From Apodemus sylvaticus (lineage: Eukaryota > Chordata > Mammalia > Rodentia > Muridae), in contig NC_067492.1 in assembly GCF_947179515.1 (NCBI RefSeq), forward strand, positions 11,016,847-11,080,846: a stretch of 64,000 bases of DNA, written 5' to 3'. Position 1 is the stretch's first letter; every line of letters begins with the position of its first letter. Below are positions 10,598 to 21,591 of the stretch, one piece after another. The translations under genes were made by a program, and so were the position numbers. A model generated the notes under the pieces. It ran no database searches. It was not told the DNA's origin and saw only the letters and a program-made list of their open reading frames with translations.

Positions 10598-11221
10598 GTG
10601 AGTGTGCAGAGGGAAGTTCAGAGACAGAAGCTGGAAGATGCACAGGGATCCTGGTTCCTGATGGGGAAGTGGGGGCTACTGCGTAAGCCACTACAAGCCA
10701 CATCCAGGAAGTATCTAGAAGCCTTGTTTGGCTCTTGGACTCTGTGGTTCAGGCTGCTGTTGTGGCAGTAATGAGCTTGTGGGCTCTGGGTTGAGAATAA
10801 ATCCCGGAAGACATATGCAGAGGACACTGCAGACCTGCATGGGAGCTGAGCTTTCTCAGGCTCTTTCCTTTACTTCCTCCATGTTTCCCGGGCGTTTCTC
10901 GGGCAGAGACTCCACCATGTTCACCAGCTGGTTTTTATTGGGTCGTTTTCTCCTGAAGCATCCTGACAGACATATCGCTCAAATGGGGAGCTTCTCAAGG
11001 ATGATTTTGAGTCATATGAATAAGTGGCACTATTTAGGTGACACCCTGATCCTACTCACTGTGTCCTAGGCCTGGCACGGGATTGTATGGGAGTCCATGG
11101 AACTTCTGATCTCAAGTAATCCTGAGATACCCACGGATGGCTTTAAGATGAAAGACCACATACTTTTCCCTCCAGCCCTTGCCGAATCTTCCATTGGCCC
11201 AAGCTTTCATCCACAACTTTC
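10594..11221. other. Unassigned unique sequence
   Basis: No repeat or exon recognised. A plus-strand frame at 10728-11069 has no domain, and a short minus-strand frame covers part of the same bases. Confidence 0.35.
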
Positions 11222-11397
11222 CAAGAAGAAGAAAGAAGGAAGATGGAAGACAGAAGATGGGAGAAGTAAAAGAAGAGCAGGAGGAGGAGGAGGGGGAGGA
11301 GGAGGAGGAGGAGAATGAGAAGAAGAAGAAGAAGAAGAAGAAGAAGAAGAAGAAGAAGAAGAAGAAGAAGAAGAAGAAGAAGAAGAAGAAGAAGAAG

Positions 11398-11428
<31 letters not shown>

Positions 11429-11473
11429 GAGGAAGAAGAGGAGGAAGAGGAGAAGGAAGAAGAGGAGGAAGAA
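11222..11473. repeat. Purine tract with long (GAA)n
   Basis: A nearly all-purine plus strand. The centre, about 11318-11427, is about 36 uninterrupted GAA/AAG units flanked by (GGA)n on both sides. The long poly-Lys frame across it is an artefact. Long GAA tracts are known to form triplex (H-DNA) structures. Confidence 0.97.
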
Positions 11474-11604
11474 TGTTCTTAGTTAGAAATCCATGGGCAG
11501 TTTTGCTGATTTTCAGATTTCTGGAAGAAAATGAATCTCAATCTAAACAGCAGGTGCCTTTAATCAACGTGTGATTTCCTGTGCACAAACACGGGACCAG
11601 GCCC

Positions 11605-11775
11605 TGCTTTCCGCTCCTGGCTGTGTGACCCTATGGAAGCTCTGCCCGGTTCCTGGCCTGCCTTGCTCTCCTTTATCCAATCAGGGCAATAATACTCCTA
11701 TTTCTTAGGTTAAGTGTGGGGACTGAGTTGATGAACATTTATGCCTACTATACAGTAAGAACCAAATAAACCACC
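11605..11775 (+). mobile_element. MIR SINE
   Basis: Sense MIR landmarks: cctggctgtgtgaccctatgg, then tttatccaatcagggcaataatactcctatttct, then a 3' segment tacagtaagaaccaaataaa. Ancient and diverged. Confidence 0.6.
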
Positions 11776-12585
11776 TATACGCTGGTTTTCATAGATTTAT
11801 ACGATTAGAGGAGACCAACAAGGCACAATCGTTTGTACACAAGGGCTCAGGTCACTTCTATTGTTGCTGTTCTACGGTTATTGCCATTGCATTGGCCCTC
11901 TGCAGTGGTAACTTCTTTCAAATAATGTAATGTGGTAAATGAGGTGTTTGTTCAGACTCCGGAACATGCACTCTGCTGTTTCATCTATCCCAAGTTTCAT
12001 TTTACTTTGTTTTGACACTGTGATGTGTACCAATAGATTGGACACGTCTGCCTGTATACACAGACAAAATGAAGAAGCAGAATCAGTCATTTTAAAAAGC
12101 ACAGACTCTGTGCCCGGGGGGATTCCACACACAGGCATCCACCTTGGCCAGCCAGAGATCAGCTGCAACACAGCACAGCCTTGGCAGCCAGATGATGGGG
12201 CCCATTTTGTCATGTGAGACAAAGGAACATTTTTATTTTAAAAAATAAGTGATTGTATTTTATTTTATAGACCTATCCATTCTAGATAAGCGTCATCATG
12301 GACCACTGGAAATCCTGACTCCTCGAGTGGGCTTGCCCGGCTAGTTTGCTCACCAGTGGCAGACTGGGCAGCTGAGTGTCTATGGCTCTTGTCCACCTCC
12401 CCTGAAGATGACTGCTTCCCAATTTCGAGTCACAAAGATGTGCTGCAAGCAAGCCTGGGCAAAGGTATTCTCAAAAGGGATGTTTATATCTTTTCAATGA
12501 TGTATGGCAATTTTGTCTTACATATTGTAAACTGCCTATGATGCTTTTTGAGATTAAAAAAAAAAAACAATAACAACAAACCAAG
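11776..12585. other. Unassigned sequence
   Basis: No repeat family is recognised. The overlapping opposite-strand frames at 11878-12222 are mutual shadows with no domain. An A/T-rich patch lies at 12228-12268. Confidence 0.35.
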
Positions 12586-12712
12586 AGCTGGGTGTGGTAC
12601 TGCACACTTGTGACCCTAATCAGGAACTTGATTTAAGGATAGCTTGGGCTACACAGAGAAGCTTGATTTCAAACAAACACAACAACAGCAGCAACAACAA
12701 CACCCTCTTTCC
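12586..12712 (+). mobile_element. B1 SINE, internally deleted
   Basis: The 5' end reads gagctgggtgtggtactgca, then a shortened middle (ccctaatcaggaacttga) and tagcttgggctacacagagaagc. The A-rich tail carries AAC/CAGCAA triplets (12675-12702). About 40 bp of the B1 middle are missing. Confidence 0.75.
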
Positions 12713-14458
12713 TTCATTTCTTTCAGCTACTAGAACAGTACTCCTTGAATTCTTAGTTTTCTCAAAGGAAGGGAAGAACTTGTCCTCAACTAGGAATCTG
12801 TGGCAGGTTCTACTGGCTTTCAAATTGGTAGAATAGAATGCAAGATCATAAGCAGACACATCTTAAGCAAGATGGTACACATCATTGAAATGAAGAGTGT
12901 GATTAATTAGTAATTTACAATGAGTGATTTACCTTGGGCCTCCCCCACTGCTAGAACTGCCTGCTGTGGACATCAGGTGCACATCTGCCTCCTGCGTAGT
13001 GATGAGGGTTCATAGAAGCTCGGGCTGAAAGGGGATCTGACTTCATTGCAACCTGTGTCTTAAAGAGCCAGTTTTTAGTAAACAGCTTTGAGGTCAAGAA
13101 AGGATCAGGCCAACGGAGGAAACAGGAGAACCTGTGCTGTCCAAGCGTGTTCTCTCTCCTCCCCTCCTTTGCTCTTCCCTCCCCTCTTTGTGAGTCAGCT
13201 GTAAGTCTGTATACCTTGGCGCACGCCATTTTGGCCTCACCTCAATAGCAGAGTCACCCATCTTCCTACTTCCCTATTGTTCCTTGCCAGCCCCTCAGTC
13301 AGTCCCCCATGTCTGCCCTGGAGTCTGAGGCAGCCTCCTTACAATGGCTTTACGAAGTAGAAGAGACTCTTCCCAAGTACAGGTGACAGACTATTTGTCC
13401 TTTGACTCCTAAGTGGTCAGTGACTGCCTTTTCTTTTAGTGGCTACCCAGGCACAGTCTCAACCCATAGACACTGTTTCAGTCTCAGCCAGGACACATCT
13501 CCTTTTATAAGCCTTTTTATAAGACTCTGTAGCTCAGCCATGTGTGTCTAACACCAGCCCTTGGAGATCTAAGGTTCAAACTTTTCTTCTCAAGGTCTTT
13601 CCACTTGCTGGTCTCAAGTCTTAAAATGGCCCCTGCCACACTGCCTGCCTGGGTGAGTCTGTCTCATCTGGATGGACATCCCCAGATGGCTTGTTACTCC
13701 TGTCCAGAAGCTTTTCCTGCTTCCCCTTGCCCTAGAGACAGTCAGGAGCTCCCAGTGTCCTGCAGTCTCCACTACAGGAAGCACTGAAACTGTAATTAAT
13801 TTTACAATGAGCCATTATCATCACTTCTTTCCCTTGACTCCAACTGTAGAAAGAAGGACAATGGATGTGTTAACAACAGCTGCATCCTCAATCCTAAGAC
13901 AATGAAAGGTTCACAGCAGGTTCTTCATAAACAAGGGGCTTACAAGAGACTGCTCCTCTCTTCCTGGGCTGGCCTACATGACTGGACTACATTTTCCAAT
14001 AGCCCTCACAAGCAGATGTGGCCATGTGAGCAAGGGACCAAGGGGCAGAGAATATGTAGGCCATAAGCAGGTAAAGACCACATACATCTGTGCTACATGC
14101 ACCTCCATGGTATTTCTGTGTCCTGGCTAGGCAGGAGGACGCTGTCCTGAGTCACTTGGAAAGCCAAGTATTGAACCCACCCAGAAGCCTGTTTTCCTGA
14201 GTGATTTTTAGAAGCAAACATCTGGGCATATTCAGCTTCCCAGAACTGTTGCATGGGCAGGATATGAAGAACTGTTAAGGCACTGAAACGCTGGGAGCCT
14301 TTTTATTGTTGGGATTGGCTTCCCAGACCTGATGCATTGGGATTTAAATCAGGCATTGGACATGACAGAAAAATGTGTCTTCCCATTATGTCCCTGCATA
14401 TTGCATAAACATCCAGCAGTTCCTCTGTGGGTTTCTGATATTTTGATAACATAATATC
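12713..14458. other. Unassigned unique sequence
   Basis: About 1.7 kb without a recognised repeat or supported exon. Short frames at 13542-13905 lie on two plus-strand phases of the same bases and have no domain. Confidence 0.35.
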
Positions 14459-14482
14459 AAAATATATATATATATATATTTT
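14459..14482. repeat. (TA)n microsatellite
   Basis: About 20 bp of alternating AT beginning aaaatatatatatatat. Confidence 0.9.
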
Positions 14483-14825
14483 TCTCTATTTGATTCTTCC
14501 CTTCACCATCTCAATGAGCAATTATGAACATAGTGTGTGGAGGAGACCCCTACTGCTTTCTAAGACCAGTGTTGTGGTTTTGGGGATGGGGGAAGTTGGG
14601 CACACAACTGGACTACAACAATCTTCAGGGGCAGGTGTGATCATGTGACAAAGAGATGCGGCAGCTATAGGCCCCCTGCGAGCAGCCACAGATCCCGAGC
14701 TTGAGTTCCTTTGTAAGCTGTCTGTGACTGTCTCTTAGAGTCTCTTCTAGATGTTGACTGAAGGAGCAGCAAGTCCTGGCATGTAAGAATCTCTGGGTTG
14801 TGAGGGAAGGTTGCCCAAGGCAACT

Positions 14826-14998
14826 GAGGAGGTCAGGGAGCCTTAATAGGCAAGCAAATCCCTTTATTCCTTAAGAGAGAGAGAGAGAGAGACAGAGAGA
14901 GACAGAGACACAGAGAGAGAAACTGAAGGGGGGGGAAGAATGTGCAATTGAGGAGGTCAGGGAGTTTCACCAGCTCAACAATTCTCTTTAGTTCAGTT

Positions 14999-15050
<52 letters not shown>

Positions 15051-15115
15051 CAGAGACACAGAGACACAGGGAGACACAGACAAACAGACAGAGAGAGAAA
15101 CAGAGAGAAAAGTGT
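14826..15115. repeat. Two (GA)n tracts with duplicated leader
   Basis: GA/CAGA-rich tracts at about 14873-14920 and 15000-15112 are each preceded by the same leader, gaggaggtcagggag (14826-14840 and 14950-14964), followed by a similar 30-40 bp. This looks like a tandem duplication of a unit of about 120 bp that included the microsatellite. The Leu/Ser-rich frame on the minus strand is an artefact. Confidence 0.8.
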
Positions 15116-15275
15116 GCTGATAACACTTTAGGTAAAAAAAAATTCTTTTTGTCCCTGGGAATTTTATTCTTTTATTCAGTAGTCTTAGGACTGGGGAACG
15201 TCCTAGAGCTGCCTCTCTGTGCCTTCATGGTCTGAGCTCTTGATTTCAAGGTGTGAGAAAGACAGGCTCACTCCA

Positions 15276-15283
15276 TGACGTCA
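15276..15283. promoter_or_regulatory. Palindromic CRE motif (TGACGTCA)
   Basis: An exact consensus cAMP-response element octamer. A single 8-bp motif is weak evidence of function, and no promoter is evident around it. Confidence 0.2.
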
Positions 15284-15394
15284 GCTTTGCTTACCAAGTT
15301 CATCTAGCTGAGTTAATGAGAGACGAAGTAGCCCCTTAACACCCTCGCTGAGCCTAATCAGCCAGCTGGCTGGAGCTGCAAGGCCCAGTCATTA

Positions 15395-15421
15395 TCCCCA
15401 CCCCCACCCCCACCCCTGCCC
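15395..15421. repeat. C-rich (CCCCCA)n-like short tandem repeat
   Basis: About four CCCCAC-type hexamers (ccccacccccaccccc). The complementary strand is G-rich. Confidence 0.8.
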
Positions 15422-16618
15422 CTAGAGGATGTCTGCTCACCAAGCTGGATGCCTTTGGCCCTAAAGAGACAGCCCAGAGCATGCCCTGCCTCAGAGGCAT
15501 TCTCCCATGCTCCTGAAGCCTGCCCCTCGGGCAGGAAATGCACTTGTATGCCAACTGCGGTTTCAGAAGAGAACATTTACTCTCACTGAGCCACACCTGT
15601 TGTCCACAAGCTCTCGTTTCCAATCTATTTAATCTCCGCGGAGGGCGGAGACCTGTGTGGCTCTCTGGCACTTTTGGCAATGTTGGGCTCACGGCACCTG
15701 GGAAAGCTACAAAGTCTCTGCTCTTGTTGGGAGGTGGTGTTGGCCCCAGTAACAGCTGCTGTGCTCCAAAAGAGACCCAGAGGCTTCTGGGAAAGGAATT
15801 TGCGCAGTGCAGAGCTGAAAGCCAGGAACAGGGGCTTGAAAAAGCAGTTTGCTCTTCCTGGACCCCTGCAGACACCAGCAACAGGAAGCAGGCACTCTAG
15901 GGGTAGGACTGCTTCCGGGTCCAGGGTGTTAGTATGCATAGAGGAAGCGCCTATGCTGATGGAATCTGCATGTGTATTGACATGCCCCCTCAGATATTCA
16001 TTTTACATTCATTTACATGTTTACCTGTCCATTTGGTTATTCCATTTCATTTATTTCATGCAGAGCCTAGGTTATTTGGATGGTTCTCTGAAGCTGCTTC
16101 TGGGTATCTTTATCTGCCCAGAACCTCAATATTCCCCAGTATTGTCTGTGGTCACCCCAGTCCATATGTAGAGAGTTCTCACAAATGACACATCTACACA
16201 CTTGTGGGCACCTAGCTCCTGGACTTCCGTGTTCTGCTCAGCTTCAGGCTGTCAGATTTCCCTTTCCTAAGTGGCCACTCCTTTACCGTCTATGGCGTAG
16301 ATGCTTTCTGCCTGCTCACAGTGAGGTCTCCTCTCTGCTTCTCAACCACTCTGCATAGTCTCTATACTCGCAATCAGCTCTCGGCACTGGCTTCCCACTC
16401 TGCCTGTGGTTTCTGTATATGACCTTAAGTCCTCAAGCAGTATAACCATGCCCTGTATATTTCTTTGTCACCTAGGCCTAAAGTGTGCCTGATTTGTATG
16501 AAAGGTGTGTGCTTCTGTGACGGAATATAATGGGTTTATAGGAGAATGGATATGCGAATGGTTGAATAGAAAGAAGCAAATGAAAAAGTGAAGCAATACA
16601 TGGCTGGATGCATAGACT
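15422..16618. other. Unassigned unique sequence
   Basis: Contains the longest non-repeat open frames of the window (15354-15881 minus, 15674-16171 plus), but they overlap on opposite strands, have no recognisable domain and read as chance openings in GC-richer DNA. Confidence 0.35.
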
Positions 16619-16632
16619 GGGAAAGAAAGAAA

Positions 16633-16700
<68 letters not shown>

Positions 16701-16940
16701 GAAGGAAGGTAGGAAGAAAGGAAGGAAGAGAAAGAAAAAGAAAGAAAGGAAGGAAGGAAGGAAGAAAGAGAGAGAGAGGGAGAGGGAGGGAGGGAGGAAG
16801 GAAGGAAGGAAAGAAAGACAGACAAATGATCCTCACCCCATATACAACATATAGATAGATAGAGAGAGAGATACATACATACATACATACACAGAAACAT
16901 AGATAGACAAATCCTCCCCATATACAACATTCAGATAGAT

Positions 16941-16971
<31 letters not shown>

Positions 16972-17058
16972 GATAGATATAGATAGATAGATGATAGATA
17001 CATACATACATAGAAACATAGATAGACAAATCCTCCCTATATACAACATTTAGATAGG

Positions 17059-17094
<36 letters not shown>

Positions 17095-17100
17095 CAGAAG
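16619..17100. repeat. Compound (GAAA)/(GGAA)/(GATA)/(TACA) array
   Basis: In order: (GAAA)n 16621-16695, GGAA/GAAA mixture to about 16815, then (GATA)n and (CATA)n blocks to 17100. From about 16825 onward a longer unit repeats three times, marked by cc(c/t)(c/t)atatacaacat at about 16836, 16917 and 17036, each followed by a GATA block and, for the first two, catacatacat...agaaacatagatagacaaatcc. The Phe/Leu/Ser frames here are artefacts. Confidence 0.95.
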
Positions 17101-17357
17101 ATCCAGATGAATAGACTGACAGATACAAAGATGGTATATTGTGTAGGTAGATTGTTAAGAGGGATGGGAGGGTGGTAGGATGGATGGATGGTCAGTGGGC
17201 AGGTAGAATGTGACTAGATGGAAAGAGAAGTAGATGAATGGGCACCTCGATGCAAAGATAGATGCGCCGTGGGTGCGCAGGTATGGTTGCATAACAACCC
17301 CAGCTGTCAGGGTGACAAAGCATGTGTCAACCATAGAGGTTACGTCCATTAAGACAA

Positions 17358-17545
17358 CATCTAGCCTGGCAAGATGAGGCAGTGAGTGTGATACAGGGAC
17401 TTCTGCCAAGCCTGAGGGCCTCAGGTTGATCCCTGGAACCTACGTGGTGAAGGGGAGAATTAACTTCTGCACCTTGTCCTGTGATCTCCATGCATGTGCT
17501 GTGCCACACACATTTACATACATTTACATACACATACCAAAGAAG
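17358..17545 (+). mobile_element. B4-type SINE
   Basis: Sense landmarks: gcctggcaagatgaggcagtg, then gccaagcctgagggcctc, aggttgatccctggaacc (B box), gtggtgaaggggagaatt, and ccttgtcctgtgatctccatgc before a cacacatttacata tail. The order matches a tRNA-derived head with the rodent B4-type body. Confidence 0.75.
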
Positions 17546-17570
17546 TAAATGGAGGAAGGAGGGAAGGATG

Positions 17571-17692
17571 GGGGGGTAGTAGTAGTAGTAGATGAAGAAG
17601 GAGGAGGAGGAGGAGAAGCACTACCACCACCACCACCACTACCACCACCACCACCACCACCACCACCACCACCACCACCACCGCCGCCGCCT
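17571..17692. repeat. Compound trinucleotide array (GTA)(GGA)(CCA)(CCG)
   Basis: Contiguous blocks: (GTA)5 about 17575-17590, (GGA)5 about 17599-17615, then (CCA/ACC)n about 17622-17683, ending in (CCG)3 plus cctgc. A proline-rich plus-strand frame crosses it and is not convincing as a gene. Confidence 0.95.
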
Positions 17693-18354
17693 GCTAATCC
17701 AGTCAGTAAGCCTATAAACCTTGAGCCACCAATAGGCCACTTGGTGGTCAGGACTCAGTAGCCTCCAGCCCCAGAACTAGAGGAGTGTGGCGGATACTGA
17801 GATTTCAGGCTCTAGGTCAATAGGTGCAGTGTCTCCAGGTGGATACCCTCTGGCCATGCCTTAGCAGTGATCAAACCCCCTTCCTAAGAGTTTTTAAAGC
17901 ATCGTCTCTGAATATTGCTCCATGTATTCCTTCTTCTTTGAAACGAACCCAGCAGCAAGCTACAGGGGATGCACTTAAAACAGAAATGGACACAAAGGAA
18001 AATATGAAAGTCAAGTCCGAGGCTGCCTGCCTGCCCAGCAAGCGGCACAAAACAACCTCTTTGGGCAGTAAGAAGAGAGGTCAGAGTCCCCAGAGTCCCC
18101 ATGCCTGACCTCCTTCCAAGGCCACCAGGTTTTCCTCAAATTGGCAGAAAATAGAGCTCTGGCCTCAGTCAGCTACTGCCAACTGTAGGACAGAACATAA
18201 CCATTGCTTTTATGTTGGGTTGTTACATTTTTGACTACTACCAACTGTATTATTTTATTATATTACTATATATGCCTTTGCTTCCTCAAAAATAACAATA
18301 GAATAATAAACCAGTTTGGGTAAGAAAAGTTGTCAGTTTGGTTAAAGTCCGTCC

Positions 18355-18441
18355 AGTTGTTGTTGTTGTTGTTGTTGTTGTTGTCGTCCTCCTCCTCCTC
18401 CACCTCCTCCTCCCCCTCCTCCTCCTCCTCCTCATTATTAT
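18355..18441. repeat. Compound trinucleotide array (TTG)(TCC)(ATT)
   Basis: (GTT)9 at about 18357-18383, a tcg junction, (TCC)n with a few interruptions at about 18385-18432, then three ATT units. The Glu/Asn-rich minus-strand frame is an artefact. Confidence 0.95.
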
Positions 18442-18559
18442 TAAAATTAAATGAGGGCACTAATCATGCCAGTTATGATTTTTACTAAGTCATTTCTGAT
18501 GTAAGTTTATTAAACCATGAATTTTCTCTTGAGCTAAACTAATGACCACTATTAGGTTC

Positions 18560-18800
18560 GAGTCTCTATTTTAGATGATCAAAATATTCGGCAGAATATG
18601 ATGAAAATTATAGATAGTGATAATTACAAAATGTCGGCATCACCTGGAATCAATTAGTCATATGTCAGCTCGGTCGCAGAGGAAGAGCCGCTTGGAGATG
18701 CGCAGAAGGCAGCCACATGAGCTGCTGTCATTTATCCTTCAGGGACTGTCAGGACTGGATATTTATATTCCTTGCTACCCAGGAGTCATTTTGAGCCTGC
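18560..18800. promoter_or_regulatory. Candidate conserved non-coding element
   Basis: Unique, TAAT/GATAA-rich sequence (agatagtgataattac, caattagtcatatgtcag) directly followed by a CpG-retaining segment (agctcggtcgcagagg). It resembles developmental enhancer sequence in composition. No conservation data are available. Confidence 0.25.
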
Positions 18801-19324
18801 CTGCCATCCCCTTTATCAGAGAGCAAGAGAAGGATCGTCAAAGAGCCACACCTTCCCCTCCTGTAAGGCCCTGACCCTCTAATGAATTTTTGAAGGCAGG
18901 TATAGCTTTCAAATAAACTCTGACAGGGCCACTTATAGTCTACAGGGGATGGAGTTCCTTTTAAAAATATGGCACTGGCCTGTCCTAATTTCTAATCCTG
19001 CAAGCAAGGGGGCAGAGGTTTGGTGTAGTATAATCAGGCATTTTTCTTGATATTACATCACAAGTTTCAAGCCCTGAAGGTATTCATGCACACCTGAAAC
19101 CCATGGATTTGCTCTTTGTACTGAAGAGCAGAGACAACATCCCCTAAAACTGTGATATGTAGGTATAGGTGTATTTGACTTTTTGAGGACTAGTTGATAT
19201 GGGAGGAGGGGGGCTCTCACAAAGGAACTGGATGACAAAAAATAATAAAAGATGTTATCTTCTCCCATGGCCACCTTCTGTCACCGTCTGGTAGGGAAGA
19301 GACTTGGGGGAACACACTCTTATA

Positions 19325-19612
19325 TGCACACATGCAGGAATACACACATACATACACATATAAACATACAAACATACATATACATACACATATAAACATA
19401 CAAACATACATATACAAACATATATACATATACAAACATACATACACATACAAACATGCATACACATACAAACATGCATGCACATACAAACATACACACA
19501 TGCACATACATACATACATACACATACAAACATGCATGCACATACAAACATGCATACAAACCTTCATACACATACAAACATACACACATACAAACATACA
19601 TACACACCCTTG
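19325..19612. repeat. (CA)/(CATA)-rich array
   Basis: About 290 bp of cataca and caaacata words with an approximate 16-18 bp periodicity (catgcatacacatacaaa). The opposite-strand Cys/Val and Thr/His frames are artefacts. Confidence 0.92.
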
Positions 19613-20004
19613 TGGATGTGCACACATGCACACATGCCACTCCCAGAACTGTATTCTGATCCACGACCTAACAAACAGTTCAGCTGTGGCAGGACAGTGT
19701 GTGGGAACACACAGTACAGCTGCCTTAGAGCGGAGCACATATGCAGTGTAGTTCTTTCTGACCTTCCTTGGCCTCTTCAGCCCTGACCTTGGAGTGAGCC
19801 ACCACCATTCTGCGCCAGGTCCTATTGCCTGCTTCCTAATCTGTTCTACATCCTTCCAGTCCCGAGGGAAGAAGAATACTGTCTGCAGGACACCAACCAG
19901 GCCATTGTTCCCACTGTGCAACCCTGACATCAGTTGTCCTCGCTGTTACTCAAGAATCCCCCCAGGACTGTCTCCTGGGTTCTTAGTTCCATGAGAGCAG
20001 ACTG

Positions 20005-20135
20005 TCTGTCACCTGCTGACTGAGTGACCTTAGACATGTGTTTGTCTGAGCCTAAGCATCTTTATAAAATTGGGGAGAGAGAACCTCTCTTTAAGGGACT
20101 GAATTTTCCGAGTGCTTAGTACAATATAAATGCCA
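20005..20135 (+). mobile_element. MIR SINE
   Basis: Contains tgactgagtgaccttagac, then tgagcctaagcatctttataaaattgggg and gagtgcttagtacaatataaatgcc, the sense MIR order including the 3' end. Confidence 0.65.
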
Positions 20136-20639
20136 TTTCAGAGTCAACCACAATGAATGACGGTTTCAGACTCCTGGGAAGGCAGGCGTCCTAGAGAACT
20201 GGCTGCTGCCTCTCCTCTGAAGGGCTGATGATGGGAGCCTCATTTTCTTCCAACCCTTTCTAATTCTGGATTCAGGATTCTCCTCCCCTCTTAGGAATTC
20301 TGACCATTTTCTTCTCTTTCTGGGATCCAAGCCCTTCCATCTGAGATGGATCGATACATATAGCAACCTCCAGGGCTCGCTCCTGATCACTCTCTTCTCA
20401 GGCTTACATTTGTGTTGGAAAACTTTACAAGCATAGGAGCAAGGCTATTTCAGCTCCTGGGGCTCAGGCATGCAAGTGTGGACGGAGGCGGTGCCGGTGC
20501 CTGTGCTGGCTTCCTTCTATCTGCGTATATCTGGGGTGAACACACTGCAGGGGCTAGGGATATGGGTAAATAATATTTTTTAAAAAAGCATACTAAACAC
20601 GCATGAGGATCATAGACTCAGGATCATAGAACCTATGTA

Positions 20640-20720
20640 AAAGTTGGATACATGTGGGGACCTCCTGTAACCACAGCACTCAGGAGGCAGAGACAGGAAT
20701 CCCCAGAGCAAACGGACTCA
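20640..20720 (+). mobile_element. B1/B4-like SINE fragment
   Basis: cctgtaaccacagcactcaggaggcagagacaggaa is the B1-like core found in B1 and B4 elements. Flanks are too diverged to place the ends. Confidence 0.5.
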
Positions 20721-21470
20721 ATGCTGCGAACGATCCTTCCTTGGATGATCTGTGAACAATGTATACCCTCATCTCCCATGGCAAACCAAAGCATAATTCT
20801 ACCAGTTCACCCTGAGGACCAGAGTGTCTTTCAGCTTGCTTACTTACAGTGAATGGGTAAGGCATTGCTGCAGAAGCCTGGGTAATTTCAAACAATCCAC
20901 AATGGTAAATATTTACCCAGCATGGATGATGGTTTCTTCATAGGAATGTAGTTGGAGCTCCCCTACCCCAAAACATCCCTTAGGATCCCCCCCACCCCCG
21001 CAGGAGACATTCAATTAAAACAGATTTGTATACAGAAGTCTGGGGGGAGGGGTTGTCCTGTGAATGTCCCTGACTCTTCTGACTCTTCTTTCTGGGAAGA
21101 ATGCCTCAGTCTGCAGGCCCTACTGAGATAGATTCCTGAAGGTAGGCACAGCTGATTTTATGAAGAGTGGACAGTTGGCCTGGGAGAATGGTACTTCATA
21201 GAATTAAACTAGCTGGACTTGGGTTTAAGAAGGAACCTTGCTTCAATAAGTATAGTGGAAAACAATCTATAAGGACACATCCCTATACCCACACACAGGC
21301 ACATACATGATGCATCCCTACATATGTGCAAACCCATGCTTAAGAGAACCTGGGTATACACCACACAAAATACACATACAAACCTCATGTTATACAGGTT
21401 GAGAACCACCTATGTATAGCAATGCCATAATTTAACCTAGTGCTTTATATGCTATCACAAAGACAACTTT
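20721..21470. other. Unassigned unique sequence
   Basis: No recognised repeat or exon. The stretch ends at the insertion site of the U6-L1 chimera. Confidence 0.35.
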
Positions 21471-21485
21471 AAAATAGAAAATCTA
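21471..21485 (+). repeat. 5' target-site duplication of U6-L1 insertion
   Basis: aaaatagaaaatcta, identical to 22366-22380. It is preceded by ttt, giving the TT/AAAA context favoured by the L1 endonuclease. A preceding t can extend the match to 16 bp. Confidence 0.93.
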
Positions 21486-21591
21486 GTGCTCGCTTCTGCA
21501 GCACATATATTAAAATTGGAACAATACAGAGGAGATTAACATGGCCTCTGCACAAGGATGACATGCAAATTCATGAAACATTCCATATTTT
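21486..21591 (+). pseudogene. U6 snRNA pseudogene, 5' part of a U6-L1 chimera
   Basis: Near full-length copy of U6 spliceosomal RNA (106 nt against about 107), starting gtgctcgcttctgcagca and ending ttccatatttt. About ten to fifteen substitutions from the functional sequence, mostly transitions and several at former CpG sites (for example gaacaatac for gaacgatac). There is no U6-type external promoter in front, because the upstream base is the target-site duplication. The copy starts exactly at the U6 5' end and joins L1 at its 3' U run, as expected from template switching during L1 reverse transcription. Confidence 0.93.

Noticed and set aside
11179..11430. Long plus-strand frame rich in lysine
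   Set aside because: It is a translation of (GAA)n and (GGA)n repeats; there is no non-repetitive coding sequence.
15276..15283. CRE-driven promoter
   Set aside because: The exact TGACGTCA is the only promoter-like feature; there is no CpG island, initiator context or downstream exon.
15354..16171. Overlapping frames of 165-175 codons on both strands
   Set aside because: They are opposite-strand shadows in a slightly GC-richer region with no domain, no splice context and no matching frame extension.
16468..17049. 193-codon minus-strand frame with Phe, Ser, Leu and Ile/Tyr runs
   Set aside because: It follows (GAAA)n and (GATA)n in reverse and changes composition exactly where the repeat unit changes.
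19217..19930. 237-codon minus-strand frame, the longest in the window
   Set aside because: Its middle is a Cys/Met/Val/Tyr translation of the CATA array, and the ends have no recognisable domain.
21486..21591. Functional U6 snRNA gene
   Set aside because: Many substitutions, no U6-type external promoter in front, and fusion to L1 between target-site duplications mark it as a pseudogene.
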